From Acanthopleura granulata (taxonomy: Eukaryota > Mollusca > Polyplacophora > Chitonida > Chitonidae): a DNA stretch of 64,000 bases. Position 1 is the first letter of the stretch. Every line of letters starts with the position of its first letter. This document shows, one piece after another, positions 14,171 through 25,534 of the stretch. A model generated the notes under the pieces. That model did not search any database. It saw only the letters and a program-made list of their open reading frames with translations, and was not told the DNA's origin. The DNA lies in NCBI GenBank assembly GCA_016165875.1, contig JABBOT010000005.1, positions 28,415,943 to 28,479,942 on the forward strand. The letters run 5' to 3'. A program made the position numbers and the translations under genes.

Positions 14171-17100
14171 CGTGGTACTAATTTCAGGACGCTACCAAAC
14201 AGTATGTTTGCGACTGCTCAGCTCAGTAAACATTTGCATATGGCTCAATTGTAATTTATTGTGTGTATTATATGTATAGGGTAATAAACAGTATTATAAT
14301 GATTGTAATATTTGATAATGGCGAAGACAAAATCGTTACGCTAACGCACAGAATTCAAAGAAGTCTAAATTTTCCCGGTACGCTAATGCTAGAAAGGGCC
14401 GGAAAAGGACAACATTGCAAGGACAGTAAAACATGTGCCCACGTAATCTAGCCGCAGATACGAAAGACTAGATCTGTATTTAGAATAAGATTGCGAATTA
14501 ACAAACGCTGGCATATTCGGCGGAAACAATGGTCTACATATTTACATATTACACCGAATTACAATAAAGGAACATAGGTAGGCCAATTCCATAAATTGAA
14601 GAATCATGTTAACGAAGTAGGCGTAAGGGCAGATCTGGTCTTTCTAAGCTGACAAGATAGCCTAACATGTGGCTCTTGTCCGTGCGGCATACCAATAGAT
14701 GTAGTATCAGAAATCCGCACATTCACTTGAGATCGACACAAGTTAGAGATGGTTGCAAAAGATAGACAAATTATCAATGGCTGAACGCAAATCTCTACTG
14801 TTTCCTGCTACACCCTCCGTAATATTGCTACATTTTAAGTTCAACTGGGATATTCAGAGCCACTGGTGATTTTACAGCAGTTATGGACACAAATACCATG
14901 ATACTGCCATACATGTAATGATTTACTTGTTCGTTAATTTGATTGTTATTCAGCGCCATACTCACGATTTTTCTTCTACTATGGCGGTTGTTTTTTGTGG
15001 ATAAAGATAACATGAGCAGTCTGAATAAACCACACACTTTTGCCAAGTTCCTTACGAAGTGTTCCACATAAGACTTACGGGTATTCACACCATCTTGCTG
15101 TACACATACTTACCTTGCTGTACAAATCACCACAGAGGCGGACACAATGACTCTTCTCATCAACGGATAGCAACACATTAGCCAAACTTCCAAGTAAAGC
15201 CAACCATTAATGGAACCATTTGTTTATTCTCTTGCTTATGGTTTCGTCTCTGGAACGCAAATAAGTATGAATCTATTCGTACAGTTGCCTGTTGACCATT
15301 ACTCCCCCTGAAAAAAATGCAATTTTGAAAGTTTCCTTTAATATAACACGGACATTCAATGTGAGGCCGTCATTTTTAAGGCCCCCAGTTTTTCGGAAAC
15401 ATTATGCCACAGTCCGCTTTTCGTACGTCAACTTGATATTGGGTTAGTTAAGGGTTTGGTTTGTCCCACCTTGTAATTCTGCCGATAAATTTGACGAAGT
15501 GTTACATCGCAGTGTATCCAGTGTCCCATTATTTGACGTTTTCAGAAATAACGAATCCTGAACCCGGAAAACCAGTAACATCAGCAACGGAATTTAAAGA
15601 ACCGATCTGTAAGTTTTTCCCAGCAAAATCATCAAAAACACCGAAACGATATCGGTAGAACTGCTTTAGCATACAACATCGCTGTTAAACATAGCATTTC
15701 TTTTGTCCGTCAGTAAAAAAGCTTCACTGGTTCGCTGTATATATGCAAATATTTGCTGTAATTATTCCCGGTTGTTGACCACTGCCATTTCCTCGTGCCC
15801 AATAATTTGGGAGCCCCTGACCCCCGTCGTATACGTGAAAAATCCTTGCCTCCTGTTAAATACCAATGAAACGAACAATTCTCATTTTTGAATGTGTATA
15901 GTTAGGAATTGTCGATCTTGCTGCACAGATTTTAGAGGTAACATTAAAAGTGGAATTGACATAATTCAATCCTACAATGGATACTGAAGAATATCTCAAC
16001 AAGGAGATGTTGTAACCTAATGGCATTTAATATTGCAGCTGTCCAAATCTCAGGCTGTCTTATAGGGTCAACAGGGCTATCTGTTTTCAAAAACCTTTGT
16101 CTCCATCAGTCGTTACATTTGCCCGGTTATGTGGAAGATGCCTGTCAGGTGACCGCGCTCTGGGCGGGAGAGTTCAAAATAACAGGCCGTCTGTTGCTCG
16201 CGAAAATGGTGTTTGTGAACATTGGGGTAGCAGAAGATCCTGTGTGGCTAATACTGAATGGCAGGCTTGGACATGAACTGTGGCTGTCCTGTGAGAAAAG
16301 ACGATGTGGCAGATTCAGTCCGAAAGAACAATCGTCAAAACATACAGCCATATCATCGCACTGAACCCTTCCAATGTAGACCAGTGACTTCTGATAAATT
16401 GTAATTGACATTACCTATTGGTTTACCACATTTTGCTCATACTATGGTGCTATTGGGCATGCAAGTGGCTAATGTTCAAGGACTTTTACAAACAGGAAGA
16501 AGAAGACCCTAAATAGATCCTCTGAGACATGTGCAGTGCCTTATGGCAAAAGATGACAACAATAGCCAGTATTCATTTTTCTACCATTGTCGAGGCAACT
16601 TTGTATCAAATTACGGTTCTGTCCACTGTGGCGTTACCAGTGAGATCCGCACCATAGCAATGATGACGTGACGTCAATGCCAGCCCAAGTCGAACAACTT
16701 CATACTTCTTGGTTGTTATCCCGAACTAGTCGATTTGTGGGAAATTAACAAGAGATCAGATTTCGCCGCCTCCTGCTCCCGTTTTAATCTCTGTGCTGTA
16801 GTTCTTTATATTGACGTACACAAAAGTCTTGTAAAACTTTGAGCTTTTAAGGTTTCTGGTGCCAGACTGCATGTTGGACGTGGAATCGCTCATTTTGATT
16901 GACGGCTAGCAGGCGAATGTCGGTTTCGAGGCATAGTTTGATAAACCAAGTCCCTGTGGTATATTTACAGTTCCATCCATTGATTGATCAACTAATTCAC
17001 TGTCAAATACTTTCACTGTCAAATACTGCACTTAAACATCAAAGGGCAGTTTCATGCTAGGAAACGAATAACACCAGACAGTCTTTTATAAGACTTACAG

Positions 17101-17187
17101 CTGGTAACACTCAGTGATCTTGATGGTCCCGGAAACGATTCTCTGCATGAGGTACACTGTAAAATACATATGTGTTAAGTTAACAGA
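14171..17187. other. No gene recognised
   Basis: Open frames reach 114 codons (16020-16364, plus) but match no family I know and are shadowed by an 88-codon frame on the other strand. No repeat shared with the rest of the window was noticed. Confidence 0.35.
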
Positions 17188-17289
17188 ATGGTACTTCTAC
17201 TGAGTGATGGCAGAACTGATTATGTCATTTTTACAACATTATGATACATATGGCAGACTTGTTGGTGTAACACAATATTATCTTCTACA

Positions 17290-17343
17290 TAACATAATAT
17301 GCTAAAATTCCATTCTCTGTTCAGAAAGCATGATATTATGTTA
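17290..17343. repeat. Short inverted repeat (hairpin)
   Basis: TAACATAATATGC at 17290 and GCATGATATTATGTTA at 17328 form a stem of about 13-15 bp around a 25-nt loop. The mirrored region near 63870 carries the same hairpin. Sequence just outside it differs more between the arms than the following kilobase does. Confidence 0.6.
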
Positions 17344-19059
17344 CACTCAACAGGTTGGTTTTTATAGTGTATAAGACTAAAACGATTCCAAGTTTGTCAA
17401 GCATTCACTTCGGTATATAAATTTAAATCCAGGCGACAAATCCGACATTGGTGTACCACTCATACAGCGGGGAATGGACGAGACAAGTCGATAATCCCAA
17501 GATCTGTGTCCAAAATAACAACAGTTAACGATCTACGTCTTCCGCTCTTCATGAATTAGTTAAACTAAAGCAATGAAGGAAGGATTTCTTTTGTCTTGCT
17601 TTTGACACCGATGCTTATTCATGATATATCGGGCTTAGCGGTGAGATTACTGACCAACTGTTCCGCCCAGCTGGTAAATATAAACCTGAATGTTTATAAA
17701 AAAGGTAAAATAATAAAAAGACTGGGTTACATATAGCCATGTGAGAAGGGGTCGTAGTGCTAAGCTAACCCTTCACGATTACTCCGTCTGATATGGCGGC
17801 CTTACCATCCTGATGTCTCCCAGACGCCTTCGCCTCACAGTTGATGGATGATATACTTTGGACATCCTCCATTCGTAGTCCGAAGGCCCTTTCTTCAGTT
17901 CCACGTCTTCTTAAATAAAAGCGCGTCATACTCAGTAAGAAACTGTGCTGGTACTAAAAGGACATAACTCGTACCCTTCCCGTCCCAGATGACTATAGGT
18001 TTTCTTTTTTCAACAAAATGGCTACCGATATCACCAGAGTCTATATGTTACCTACTGGATCTTGGGCGACATTAATACAGCGTCGGAACTGGACTTGAAG
18101 CAGCCGAAGACAAACGTGCCGACAGGGACATTAATATTGCATTTGTGATCGGAATAATTCAGCAAGTCCGTCTCCTCGCTGGACACACACACGGTAGACG
18201 GTCACGATTTGGATAATCAACTGTTTCCAATTCACTTACCTGAGCTATGACTCGCCATAGCCGAGTTCACCAGGCCTCAAGGAGATGTACAAAGACGATG
18301 CTAGTTGGAATTCAGCTCTGTCTGAATCGGCTGCAGAATTAGATCAGAGGGTTTTTTCAGATGACAAGTAAGGCCCGGTGTTTTTTCCTGACTTTGTTCA
18401 TACAGAGACTATATCGAAAATTTTGGCCAAGAAATTTATCATCACTTATTCAATGTGATTCTTGTGTTATTTTAAAATAGCGCGGATACTTACATTTCGA
18501 AAAATCTCTGCCTTCCGTGTTAACGTTCAAAGACAGAAATGAGGTTCGTAAATTTAAATAATGCTGCTCGCTTTATAATTCTCTTTTTTCCTCAGATTTT
18601 AGAATAATTGTAAGACTATGAGCAGCAGGGGTACAAGGGTGATCATTCCCGAAAGGCAATACTTCGAGCTACTCTTGGTAAATAGAGAAAATATGGTGTG
18701 ATTATATGACAATACGTTCCACATAGCACGTCAGTAGTGCGCGTTTTAAAAGTGATGTTAAACAGCAAGCACCTCAACAAATAAGATTGATTTGCAGTTT
18801 TAGTGTTAAAGTATCAGTCATATCTCAACACAACACAATATAGAGAGTAACGCAAATTTTACTTTTCTTGTTTTCGACATTTCTTTGTTTGATTCAGGTA
18901 TGCTTTCAATTCGTCCACTGGTATAATGTTACAAATAACTCGGCTTTAACAGAAAAGCTTTCACATAGTCAGACGAGAAATGGTTTCGACCGGTAATACT
19001 ACCAACATTGTGACAGTAAAATAATGTGGAGTCAAAGGACGGTGGTTTGGACAGTATAT

Positions 19060-19350
19060 CGGTCGGTTGGTCTATGGGCTTGTCGGCCTGTCGATCGACA
19101 TGCCTGTCGGTCTGTCAGTCTGTGAGTCGGCCTGTCGTTCATTCGATCGCTATGTCAGTTTATCGTTCAGTCTGTCAGTCCGTCGGTCGGTCCGCTTGTC
19201 TGTTTGAATGCCTACCTATCTTACAGTCTGTGGGTTGGACAGTCTGGCGGTTGGTATGTCGATCAGTTGTTACCTCCGTCGGTCCGTCGACCTGTCGTTT
19301 GGTCAGTCCGTTGGACACCCTTTGGGTTAGTCTGTCGGTCTTATTCTTCA
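19060..19350. repeat. GTCN-rich degenerate microsatellite
   Basis: Irregular tetranucleotide repeats of the GTCG/GTCT/GTCA type. Apparent Ser/Val/Cys-rich open frames on both strands are a by-product of the repeat. The mirrored copy is at 61836-62126. Confidence 0.8.
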
Positions 19351-19889
19351 CATCGTTGTTTTTAACATTGACCGGGTAAAATGAGTGCAAAATGACATCG
19401 AAGTTTTGTGGGACGCTGGTCTTCTTCGGCTAAATTGTGAGATACATGGCACTATAAATACAACGTTTTATTATCGCAAGTGTAACTGACAACCTCATAG
19501 TTTGTCTGCGGCCAACTGTCCACTTCAGACTGTGCGCTTCGGAGCAATCAGTCAGAATGTATCGCTTCAACAGCTTTGCAGTGTAACATGCCTAAGGGTG
19601 CGTACACACCAAAAGCTACTAACCGCGCCGCACCACCGAGTCGAGCCTAGCTGCAGAAATATCTGCTCTTTATTGTTACAAACCGTTTACACCAAAAGCA
19701 GCGGCGTCGCCACGCAGCTCGTCCACGGTTTGCTTCGAGCAGCGATAAATATCTGGGTATTTTCCGTAGCTCGTGGCTAGCCTTCGAACTGACCTACTTC
19801 CATGCTGGCTAAATTTAGCACATTACGCAACAAATACACAGTTGCTGGCCTACAGCTCAACTGAACGCACTACTGAGAAAACAGTAAAC

Positions 19890-22544
19890 ATGGATGATGA
19901 AAAAACCCTTCAGTTTATTTCTTTACTTCAAGATTATCCATCATTATGGAAAAAACAAAGTAAAGACTTCATGAACAGAGATGTGCGGAGAAAGAACTTT
20001 AAAGAGATTGCTGGACAAATGAATGTGACAGGTAATTTAAAACTAAATCAATCAGTCCATGCCCCACATGAGCATCTCGAAAATCGCAATTTCCCCCCGA
20101 CCCCCGTACAGGCTTACCCTTTTTATGAAAAAATATAGTGAATATTCTTACACTAAAGATGCCTAGACCTTAACTTGGCTTAAACAAGTTTCCAACAAGT
20201 AGGCCTAAATATAAAAGGAAAACTGAAAGAACACAAGGACATTCGCATTATTTAAGTTCGAAACCGCACGTGTGGCAGTTTTACATAATTAGAAATCTGT
20301 ACTTTGAAGGACAGCAAATTCGACGTTTAAACATGTTGGAGTCAAAGCTAAAAGCACCTATTGTCCGTTAAATATGTCTTGGCATTTATTGAAAAAGAAT
20401 TGAAAATTACGCCGCCTAAGTTGTAAATAAATAAATAAATAATGTCCGTCCGTCCGTCCGTCTGTCTGTCTCTATCATAATCTGTTTTTGTATCTCACTA
20501 CGACCTTCTCTATTTTGTAAGCCCCCCCCCCTTCTTTACATACACTAGCTGGTGACGGCTCTTTCCTTTGGTTTCCTTATCTCTTCCACTATCTTTTTTT
20601 CCTTTGTCAGATTCCTCAAAAACAGTAAAAGTGAAATATTGATTTCAACATGTAAATTAATAATGAAACTTTTCAAATTAATTTGCTGGTGGTGACACCA
20701 TTTTAGAGCACAGAGTTTTGCCAAGATAGTGCACCTGGTCCAACGAAAAAGTCACTCAGTTTTTGTCGTATCCACCTTGCGTACTGTCCAGGACGACCTC
20801 TGTTTATATTAACGTTTACCCTGTGCAATCTGCTCTCCTATCTCCACCGTCGACCCATTCTTCGACGTCTGTCTCGGAAGCAGATACGGTGTTTCCTTCT
20901 AGCGTTAATATTGCATTGTGCAGGACGACCGAAGCAAGAATAATACTCTCTGAAGTCTTGATGTCTGTAGCAATGACGGATCTGAGAACTCTCCATTTTG
21001 CTGCCAATAAACCAAAAGCACACTCAATGCATCTTCTGGCCCTTTAATGACGATAGTTATAGATTTGCATCTGTGTCGTGAGATTTCCGGAAAATGGTGT
21101 GAGTAGAAATTGCTTTAATGGATAGGCAGCGTCTCCTAATAAGAAGTAGGGAAGGTCTGCGCTTAAATCTGGCAAACTGCAAGTATCCATCGTATTGTTC
21201 TGAAAGAACGATTTTGTTTCAGATCGAGAAAAAACACCGCCATCACTTTCTTTTCCATACGCACCCACTTCGACCATAATGAATTTGAGATCCGAATCAG
21301 CAACTCCCTGCAGCACGAGTGAAAAGAAATGTTTATAATTTAAAAAGTTCGATCCAGAGTTTGCTGGCGCTTGAATGCGTACGTGTTTTCCATCTATAGC
21401 ACCAATTACGTTTGGAAAGTTACACTTTTCAAGGAATCCTTTGGCAGTTTTTTTTTAAACTTTCTGTTGTTGGTTTCTGCAAATAAATAGGGTTTAACCT
21501 TGTCCAAATCGATGTCAACGTTTCAGAAACGATACGACAAACAGTGGTCGTTCCAAGCCGATAAGAGTGTGCTAAGGACCGAAATGACATTCCTGTTGCC
21601 AAAAATATGTGGAGGAAAAAGATTTAGAATAACCATAGTGATATGACTCATCTTATAAGCTTATTTGTACTCTATTGTTCTTTTCTTATTTATCCCCAGA
21701 GGAGGATTGCAGGAAGAGGTTAAAACACCTTAAGGACAAGATGCGGGAGGTTTGCAGCAAATTGCCAAAGACTGCAAGTGGTCAGCCGGCTTTCCAGGCT
21801 GGTGAGGAAATAGTCAGGTGGCAGTATTATTAGTCCCTTCTCTTCATGAAGGATCAATTTCTCGGCCGAAAACTGAGTCGCTCATTCCATGAAAAATCAA
21901 CATATGATGCCACCAGCCAATCACCTGACGTGAACGGTGATGATGACGAGGAATCCTTATCTAGTCAGGGGGGTGTCGACACTACTGACAGTAACTATAC
22001 TACACCCAAGAGGCCACATGGAAGTGACAATTCTACACCAGTGGCGGCACCGAAGAGGCCTCATGAAAGTGGTGCTCAACGGCCATCTTCATCCAAAAAG
22101 GTGAGGCAAACGGAGCAATTTCTAGACATAGAAAGGGAGAAGCTGAACACCGTCAAACACCTAATGAGGGATCGTGAGCCAAAGGATGATTGGTGGGCAT
22201 ATGTTGACTATATAGTGCACGACCTGCGAATGATCCGAAATCCACGCCTTAAAATAAGTGTAAGAAACGGCATATCGAGGCTTGTGGGAGATACCATTAT
22301 TCAACAGCTAAAGAAGGATGAGCAGCATCAACAACAACAACATCAACAACAGCATCAACAACAACAGCATCAACAACAGCAACAACAGCATCAGCAACAA
22401 CAGCATCAACAACAACAGCATCAACAACATCAACACCTAAGTCAACAGCCTCCACGTGAAGAGCCGCCGCGACAGCAAGAACAAGGACAAGAAGACACTT
22501 ATAACACAATGGAAAATATGTCGTCTTTCAACTTCCTGTACTAA
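19890..22544 (+). pseudogene. Harbinger MADF/Myb-like DNA-binding protein, two exons, disrupted
   Basis: Exon 1 (19890 to about 20030) begins MDDEKTLQFISLLQDYPSLW and reads as the first half of a MADF (Myb/SANT-like) domain, ending at a GGTAATT donor. Exon 2 follows a TTATCCCCAG acceptor near 21701 and completes the MADF domain (EEDCRKRLKHLKDKMREVC). After an in-frame TAG near 21830 it continues through an acidic/serine linker, a BESS-like segment (VGDTIIQQLKKDE) and a long Gln/His tract (22318-22440) to 22544. In PIF/Harbinger elements this protein partners the nuclease for DNA binding and nuclear import. The in-frame stop makes this copy probably inactive. Confidence 0.75.
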
Positions 22545-22990
22545 ATTCATTACTTATCTTTTTCGAACATTTTGTTTTTTATGTGTTGAATTTGTTTTGA
22601 ATTTAATTAAACAAAAGTGACGATGAATTAACAAGTTGTGCTTTTTGTTGTTTTTGTCTTTGATATATTGTCCGTTGTTATTGCTACTATAATTGTTGTC
22701 CTCTGTTGTTTTTGTTTCCATTGAATGGCTATTGTTGCATACAGGAGGTCTACTTACCGAAGTGTTAAAGCCAGCCGTTCCTCTGGTGAAACGGGTTTGC
22801 GATAATTGGTTTCTTGTTTCTGCAAGTCCTCGGTGATCAAATCAAGTATGGCAGAGAATGTCTGAGGCAACATTCGGAAATGAGATTGAAAACGTTGTTC
22901 GTCTTGCTTTAAATCGGGAAACAAAAGATGGAATTCTCCACATGAATCCTGTTTGGCATTTATAGGATGAACCCACCATCTTCTCGTTTT
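20760..22990 (-). pseudogene. Harbinger DDE nuclease (HARBI1-like), disrupted
   Basis: Minus strand. An N-terminal exon at about 22990-22765 (INAKQDSCGEFHLLFPDLK) ends at a GTAAGT donor. The catalytic part lies at about 21610-20760 and shows the DDE_Tnp_4 residues: D in VIGAIDGKHVRI, D in YFLLGDAAYPLKQFLLTP, and E in RRCIECAFGLLAAKWR. Lesions are a frameshift in an A-run near 21445, a frameshift near 21160 and a TAA just before the catalytic Glu block near 21046. The reaction would be cut-and-paste transposition at TWA targets. The copy looks inactive. Confidence 0.8.
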
Positions 22991-23464
22991 CCAACAAAAG
23001 ACTCTTTGTTAGATATACTGATGGTGCCAATAAATGTAACAGGAACAACTTTCTTTCGTCTGACATGCTCGACACTTCTCATCAGGCAGCTGAATGATTA
23101 CTACTGCTACTAGCAGCTAGCTCACGGTTCAATGTGCTCTACGACATAGCGGCTTTTGGTGGGGACAGGCAAGCTCTCACTGACCCACTGGCGAGCAAGT
23201 TCCTAACCGTCGACTAGCCACGGAGGCTTTTGGTGTGAACACTTTAGCTCCGAGGCTCGCAAGGCTTGTAGCTCGCTCGGTGGTGCGGCGCGGTTAGTAG
23301 CTTTTGGTGTGTACGCACCCTAAGGGATGTTCGGAGAGGGGCAGGTTTACACGTAATATTGAATTAACAGTTACACATTAGGAGGGTTGATGAGGGGACA
23401 ACCACCGCCTGCAGCGCCCTCTTACAGCCAATACAGGCGGATCGATATCTCCTTACTACTATCA

Positions 23465-23710
23465 CGGAGGTCTAGTTGGTTAGCACGCTAGCGCAGCGTA
23501 ATTACCCAGAAGCCTTCCACCAATGCCGCCACTGTGAGTCCAGTTCATGCTGGCTTCCACTCCGGCGGTACATGGGAAGGTCTGCCAGCAACCTGCGGAT
23601 AGTCGTGGGTTTCCCCCGGGCTCTGCCTGGTTTCCTCCCACCATAATGTTAGCCGCCGTCGTATTCTTGAGCACGGCGTAAAACACAAATAAAATGAATA
23701 AATCAAATAA
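23465..23710 (+). repeat. tRNA-headed SINE
   Basis: Head GTTGGTTAGCACGCTAGCGC, body with TGGGAAGGTCTGCCAGCAAC and GGTTTCCCCCGGGC, and a tail with GTCGTATTCTTGAGCACGGC followed by an A-rich end. It lacks the ATAAGTGAAAT block present in the 38722-38965 copy. It is duplicated at 61190-61435 with the inverted arm. Confidence 0.8.
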
Positions 23711-24300
23711 TGCTGCCTCTGCAACGAGCAGGAATATCCCGTCATGATTGATAAGAAGAGGTTTTTTGCGTGACTTCCTTGTTCTACTTCTTGAACCCGA
23801 AGCACCCATTTTGGTTGACGGCTGGTTTATGAATGTGTACTTCCACGCCTTGATTCCTGTCTAAATATGTCCAAGGTGGCTTACCCCTTGAGTGAAACCA
23901 GCTTTTACATGTCCACGTGAAAAAGGACCACCGTGGGTAACCAATTCACCTCGGACTAACACCTGTGTTTTTTTCTTCCTTTTCATTTTTTACATGGGAT
24001 TTTTTTACTTACGTCTTACTAGCTGAAATCTGACCACTGCTTCCTTTTTTGTGCAACGAGGTCAGTTTTTCAGGTAAATACATGTCAAAAGCTAGAGTAA
24101 GATCCGGAGGTTTGGGCCATTAGGTTGGCACAACACACAAATCAGGCTGCTGTGAAAGCGATTATACTGCCCGATTTAAGGATTAAAAAAGTGACGTGGT
24201 AGTCAGCCATGCTCCCAAAACTCCAAGTACCTCGAGGTCACCGAACACAAAGATCACGCTAAAATGCCAAATGATAGGAAACGATTAAAAAGAGAAGGTG
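23711..24300. other. Outer boundary of the left Maverick, no gene recognised
   Basis: No ATPase-like or terminal-repeat sequence is seen here. The Maverick reading frames begin only at 24302, in the middle of the ATPase gene, so the element's outer end is missing or has been replaced somewhere in this stretch. A short open minus frame near 23960-23870 is unassigned. Confidence 0.5.
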
Positions 24301-24301
24301 A

Positions 24302-24466
24302 TCGTTCGGTCTGAAAAGCAGAAAAGAAGCCTTTAAAGACGCCACATCCGAACCTTACGGATATTTGCTTGTTGATTTCAAACAAACTACACCCGATCAT
24401 CTCCGTTTGCGTACGCATAGTTTTCCTGAAGATTCCCTGCAGTTTGTCTCCCTCCCCAAATCATAA
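24302..24466 (+). pseudogene. Packaging ATPase (FtsK/A32-like), C-terminal remnant
   Basis: About 54 codons remain, reading KEAFKDATSEPYGYLLVDFK then TTPDHLRLRTHSFPED and ending at a TAA at 24464. I recognise this as the C-terminus that closes the packaging ATPase of Maverick elements; this is family recall, not a search. The Walker A and B parts are missing, and upstream sequence is unrelated. The position just before the core-protein genes fits the usual order. The mirror copy is at 60434-60598. Confidence 0.65.
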
Positions 24467-24563
24467 AAATATGAACTTTCAGGGGGAATAACTCTCACAG
24501 GCATATGCAATAAAACCTCCCGACATATCACTTACTATCTCATTATGTAATTAGACACTGACC

Positions 24564-24905
24564 ATGTCAGCACGCTTACGCCGCTTCGCACCTTTGCTAA
24601 AACTTCTGGTCAGGAGTGACCGGAAGGTGAAGGACGCAATTCTTCGCGGACCTAATGCTGAATTTATTCGCTGTATTTGCACGTTATGTAAGAACATTTT
24701 AAATGGAAATATCCCATTGACACCAGCTCAGGAGGCCCGGTTACGTCCGCACAAGACACATCTACGTGCACTAGTAAACAAGCGCACCCCGCTTTATCGC
24801 AAACGGACCATTATACAGAAAGGTGGAATACCACCCCTCCTTCTGGGGGCCCTTCCGCTTGCGGCCTCTTTTCTAGATAATTTGTTTAGCGGCGGCCGTC
24901 GTTAA
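24564..24905 (+). CDS. Small basic virion/core protein of Maverick elements
   Basis: A 113-residue basic protein. The N-terminal third is Arg/Leu-rich (MSARLRRFAPLLKLLVRSDR), the middle contains a CICTLCKNIL segment and PLTPAQEARLRPHKTHLRAL, and the C-terminus is a hydrophobic glycine-containing stretch (GGIPPLLLGALPLAASF) ending in GGRR. Proteins of this build sit beside the capsid genes in many invertebrate Mavericks. A DNA-condensing or membrane-active, adenovirus pX/VI-like role is inferred only. The ORF is intact and its product is identical in the right copy (59995-60336). It ends 6 bp before the next gene. Confidence 0.8.
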   Translation: MSARLRRFAPLLKLLVRSDRKVKDAILRGPNAEFIRCICTLCKNILNGNIPLTPAQEARLRPHKTHLRALVNKRTPLYRKRTIIQKGGIPPLLLGALPLAASFLDNLFSGGRR

Positions 24906-24911
24906 GAAAAA

Positions 24912-25259
24912 ATGTCTCATATGAAGAAAATGACCCTAGTTGAACCTCGTTTGTTGGAAGGATTGCTTCGGCCCACCTCACCTTACCCTGTGCCGTCTAC
25001 TGTCAAACTCCTCAACACAATAGATGGAGATATGGAAAGAATTTTGAAGAATGTGGCATTGTCAAATGAAGACAAAATTCACCCGTACCAACAAGCCCTT
25101 CAAAGCTACTTGACATTTCACAACCAGTACCAGCAAAGTCTCAATGCCCCGCCGCTGGCTAAGCCAGCTACAACCCTACCTGTTCCTTCACCTGCTACAG
25201 CTGTACCCCCTCAAGCACTTGTGGCCGGACAAGAAAAGGAAAAGGGAAAAACAGATTGA
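24912..25259 (+). CDS. Maverick structural protein, second small ORF
   Basis: A 115-residue protein beginning MSHMKKMTLVEPRLLEGLLR, with a central helical region (about residues 35-75) and a Pro/Ala-rich tail ending QEKEKGKTD. This type regularly follows the preceding gene in Mavericks, and its function is unknown. It is identical in the right copy (59641-59988). After the TGA the same frame stays open for about 40 more codons of basic sequence, so the stop may be a nonsense mutation inside a longer gene (see 25260-25465). Confidence 0.75.
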   Translation: MSHMKKMTLVEPRLLEGLLRPTSPYPVPSTVKLLNTIDGDMERILKNVALSNEDKIHPYQQALQSYLTFHNQYQQSLNAPPLAKPATTLPVPSPATAVPPQALVAGQEKEKGKTD

Positions 25260-25465
25260 CGACATCAGCCAGAATGCATGTTGACGCTTCATAAACCAAA
25301 GGGGTCATCTCCAATTTCTCAGCATAAGAAGCGTAAATCAAAGACTAAACAACAGCTGAATGGGAACGACTACAGGAGGCACTAGGGTATAGTCCCACCC
25401 CAACCAAGACTCCATCTCGTCGTAATTCAAAGCCCAAACGTAAAATTACCAAACCTCTGCGGTAG
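25260..25465 (+). pseudogene. Basic C-terminal extension, probably part of the preceding gene
   Basis: This is in frame with the preceding ORF across its TGA. The sequence continues with SSPISQHKKRKSKTKQQ, then needs one frameshift near 25360 to continue as LQEALGYSPTPTKTPSRR and a Lys/Arg-rich end at the TAG of 25463. The same stop and frameshift occur in the right copy. It may be a separate short basic protein or the C-terminal third of a roughly 185-residue protein. Confidence 0.5.
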
Positions 25466-25495
25466 TCCCCTTATTAAAAACGCGGTTACCCACGC

Positions 25496-25502
25496 TATAA
25501 AG
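25496..25502 (+). promoter_or_regulatory. TATA-like box before penton-like gene
   Basis: TATAAAG lies 33 bp upstream of the ATG at 25535. It also overlaps a short open basic frame, so it may be coincidental. Confidence 0.3.
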
Positions 25503-25534
25503 TTAGTCGGACTCTGAGGCGTGGGAGAAACAGC

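Larger units (their letters stand above)
19596..23320. mobile_element. PIF/Harbinger DNA transposon
   Basis: The element starts and ends with the inverted repeat GGGTGCGTACACACC, which continues for about 45 bp. It is flanked by TAA at 19593-19595 and 23321-23323, the 3 bp duplication typical of PIF/Harbinger. The mirrored arm carries the uninterrupted site near 61585, so the boundaries are exact. Subterminal CACCAAAAGC motifs recur at both ends (19608, 19691, 23228, 23300). It carries the two canonical genes of the family, a MADF/Myb-like protein (plus) and a DDE nuclease (minus), both damaged. Length is 3725 bp. Confidence 0.93.

Noticed and set aside
19026..19379. 117-codon Ser/Cys/Val-rich ORF, also seen in the other arm
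   Set aside because: It is a translation of the GTCN microsatellite; both strands and several frames are open for the same reason.
22297..22509. Val/Ala/Asp-rich minus-strand ORF
   Set aside because: Shadow of the CAA/CAT repeat coding the Gln/His tract of the Harbinger MADF protein.
23480..23809. 109-codon ORF with a hydrophobic stretch
   Set aside because: Mostly translation of the SINE at 23465-23710 on its antisense strand.
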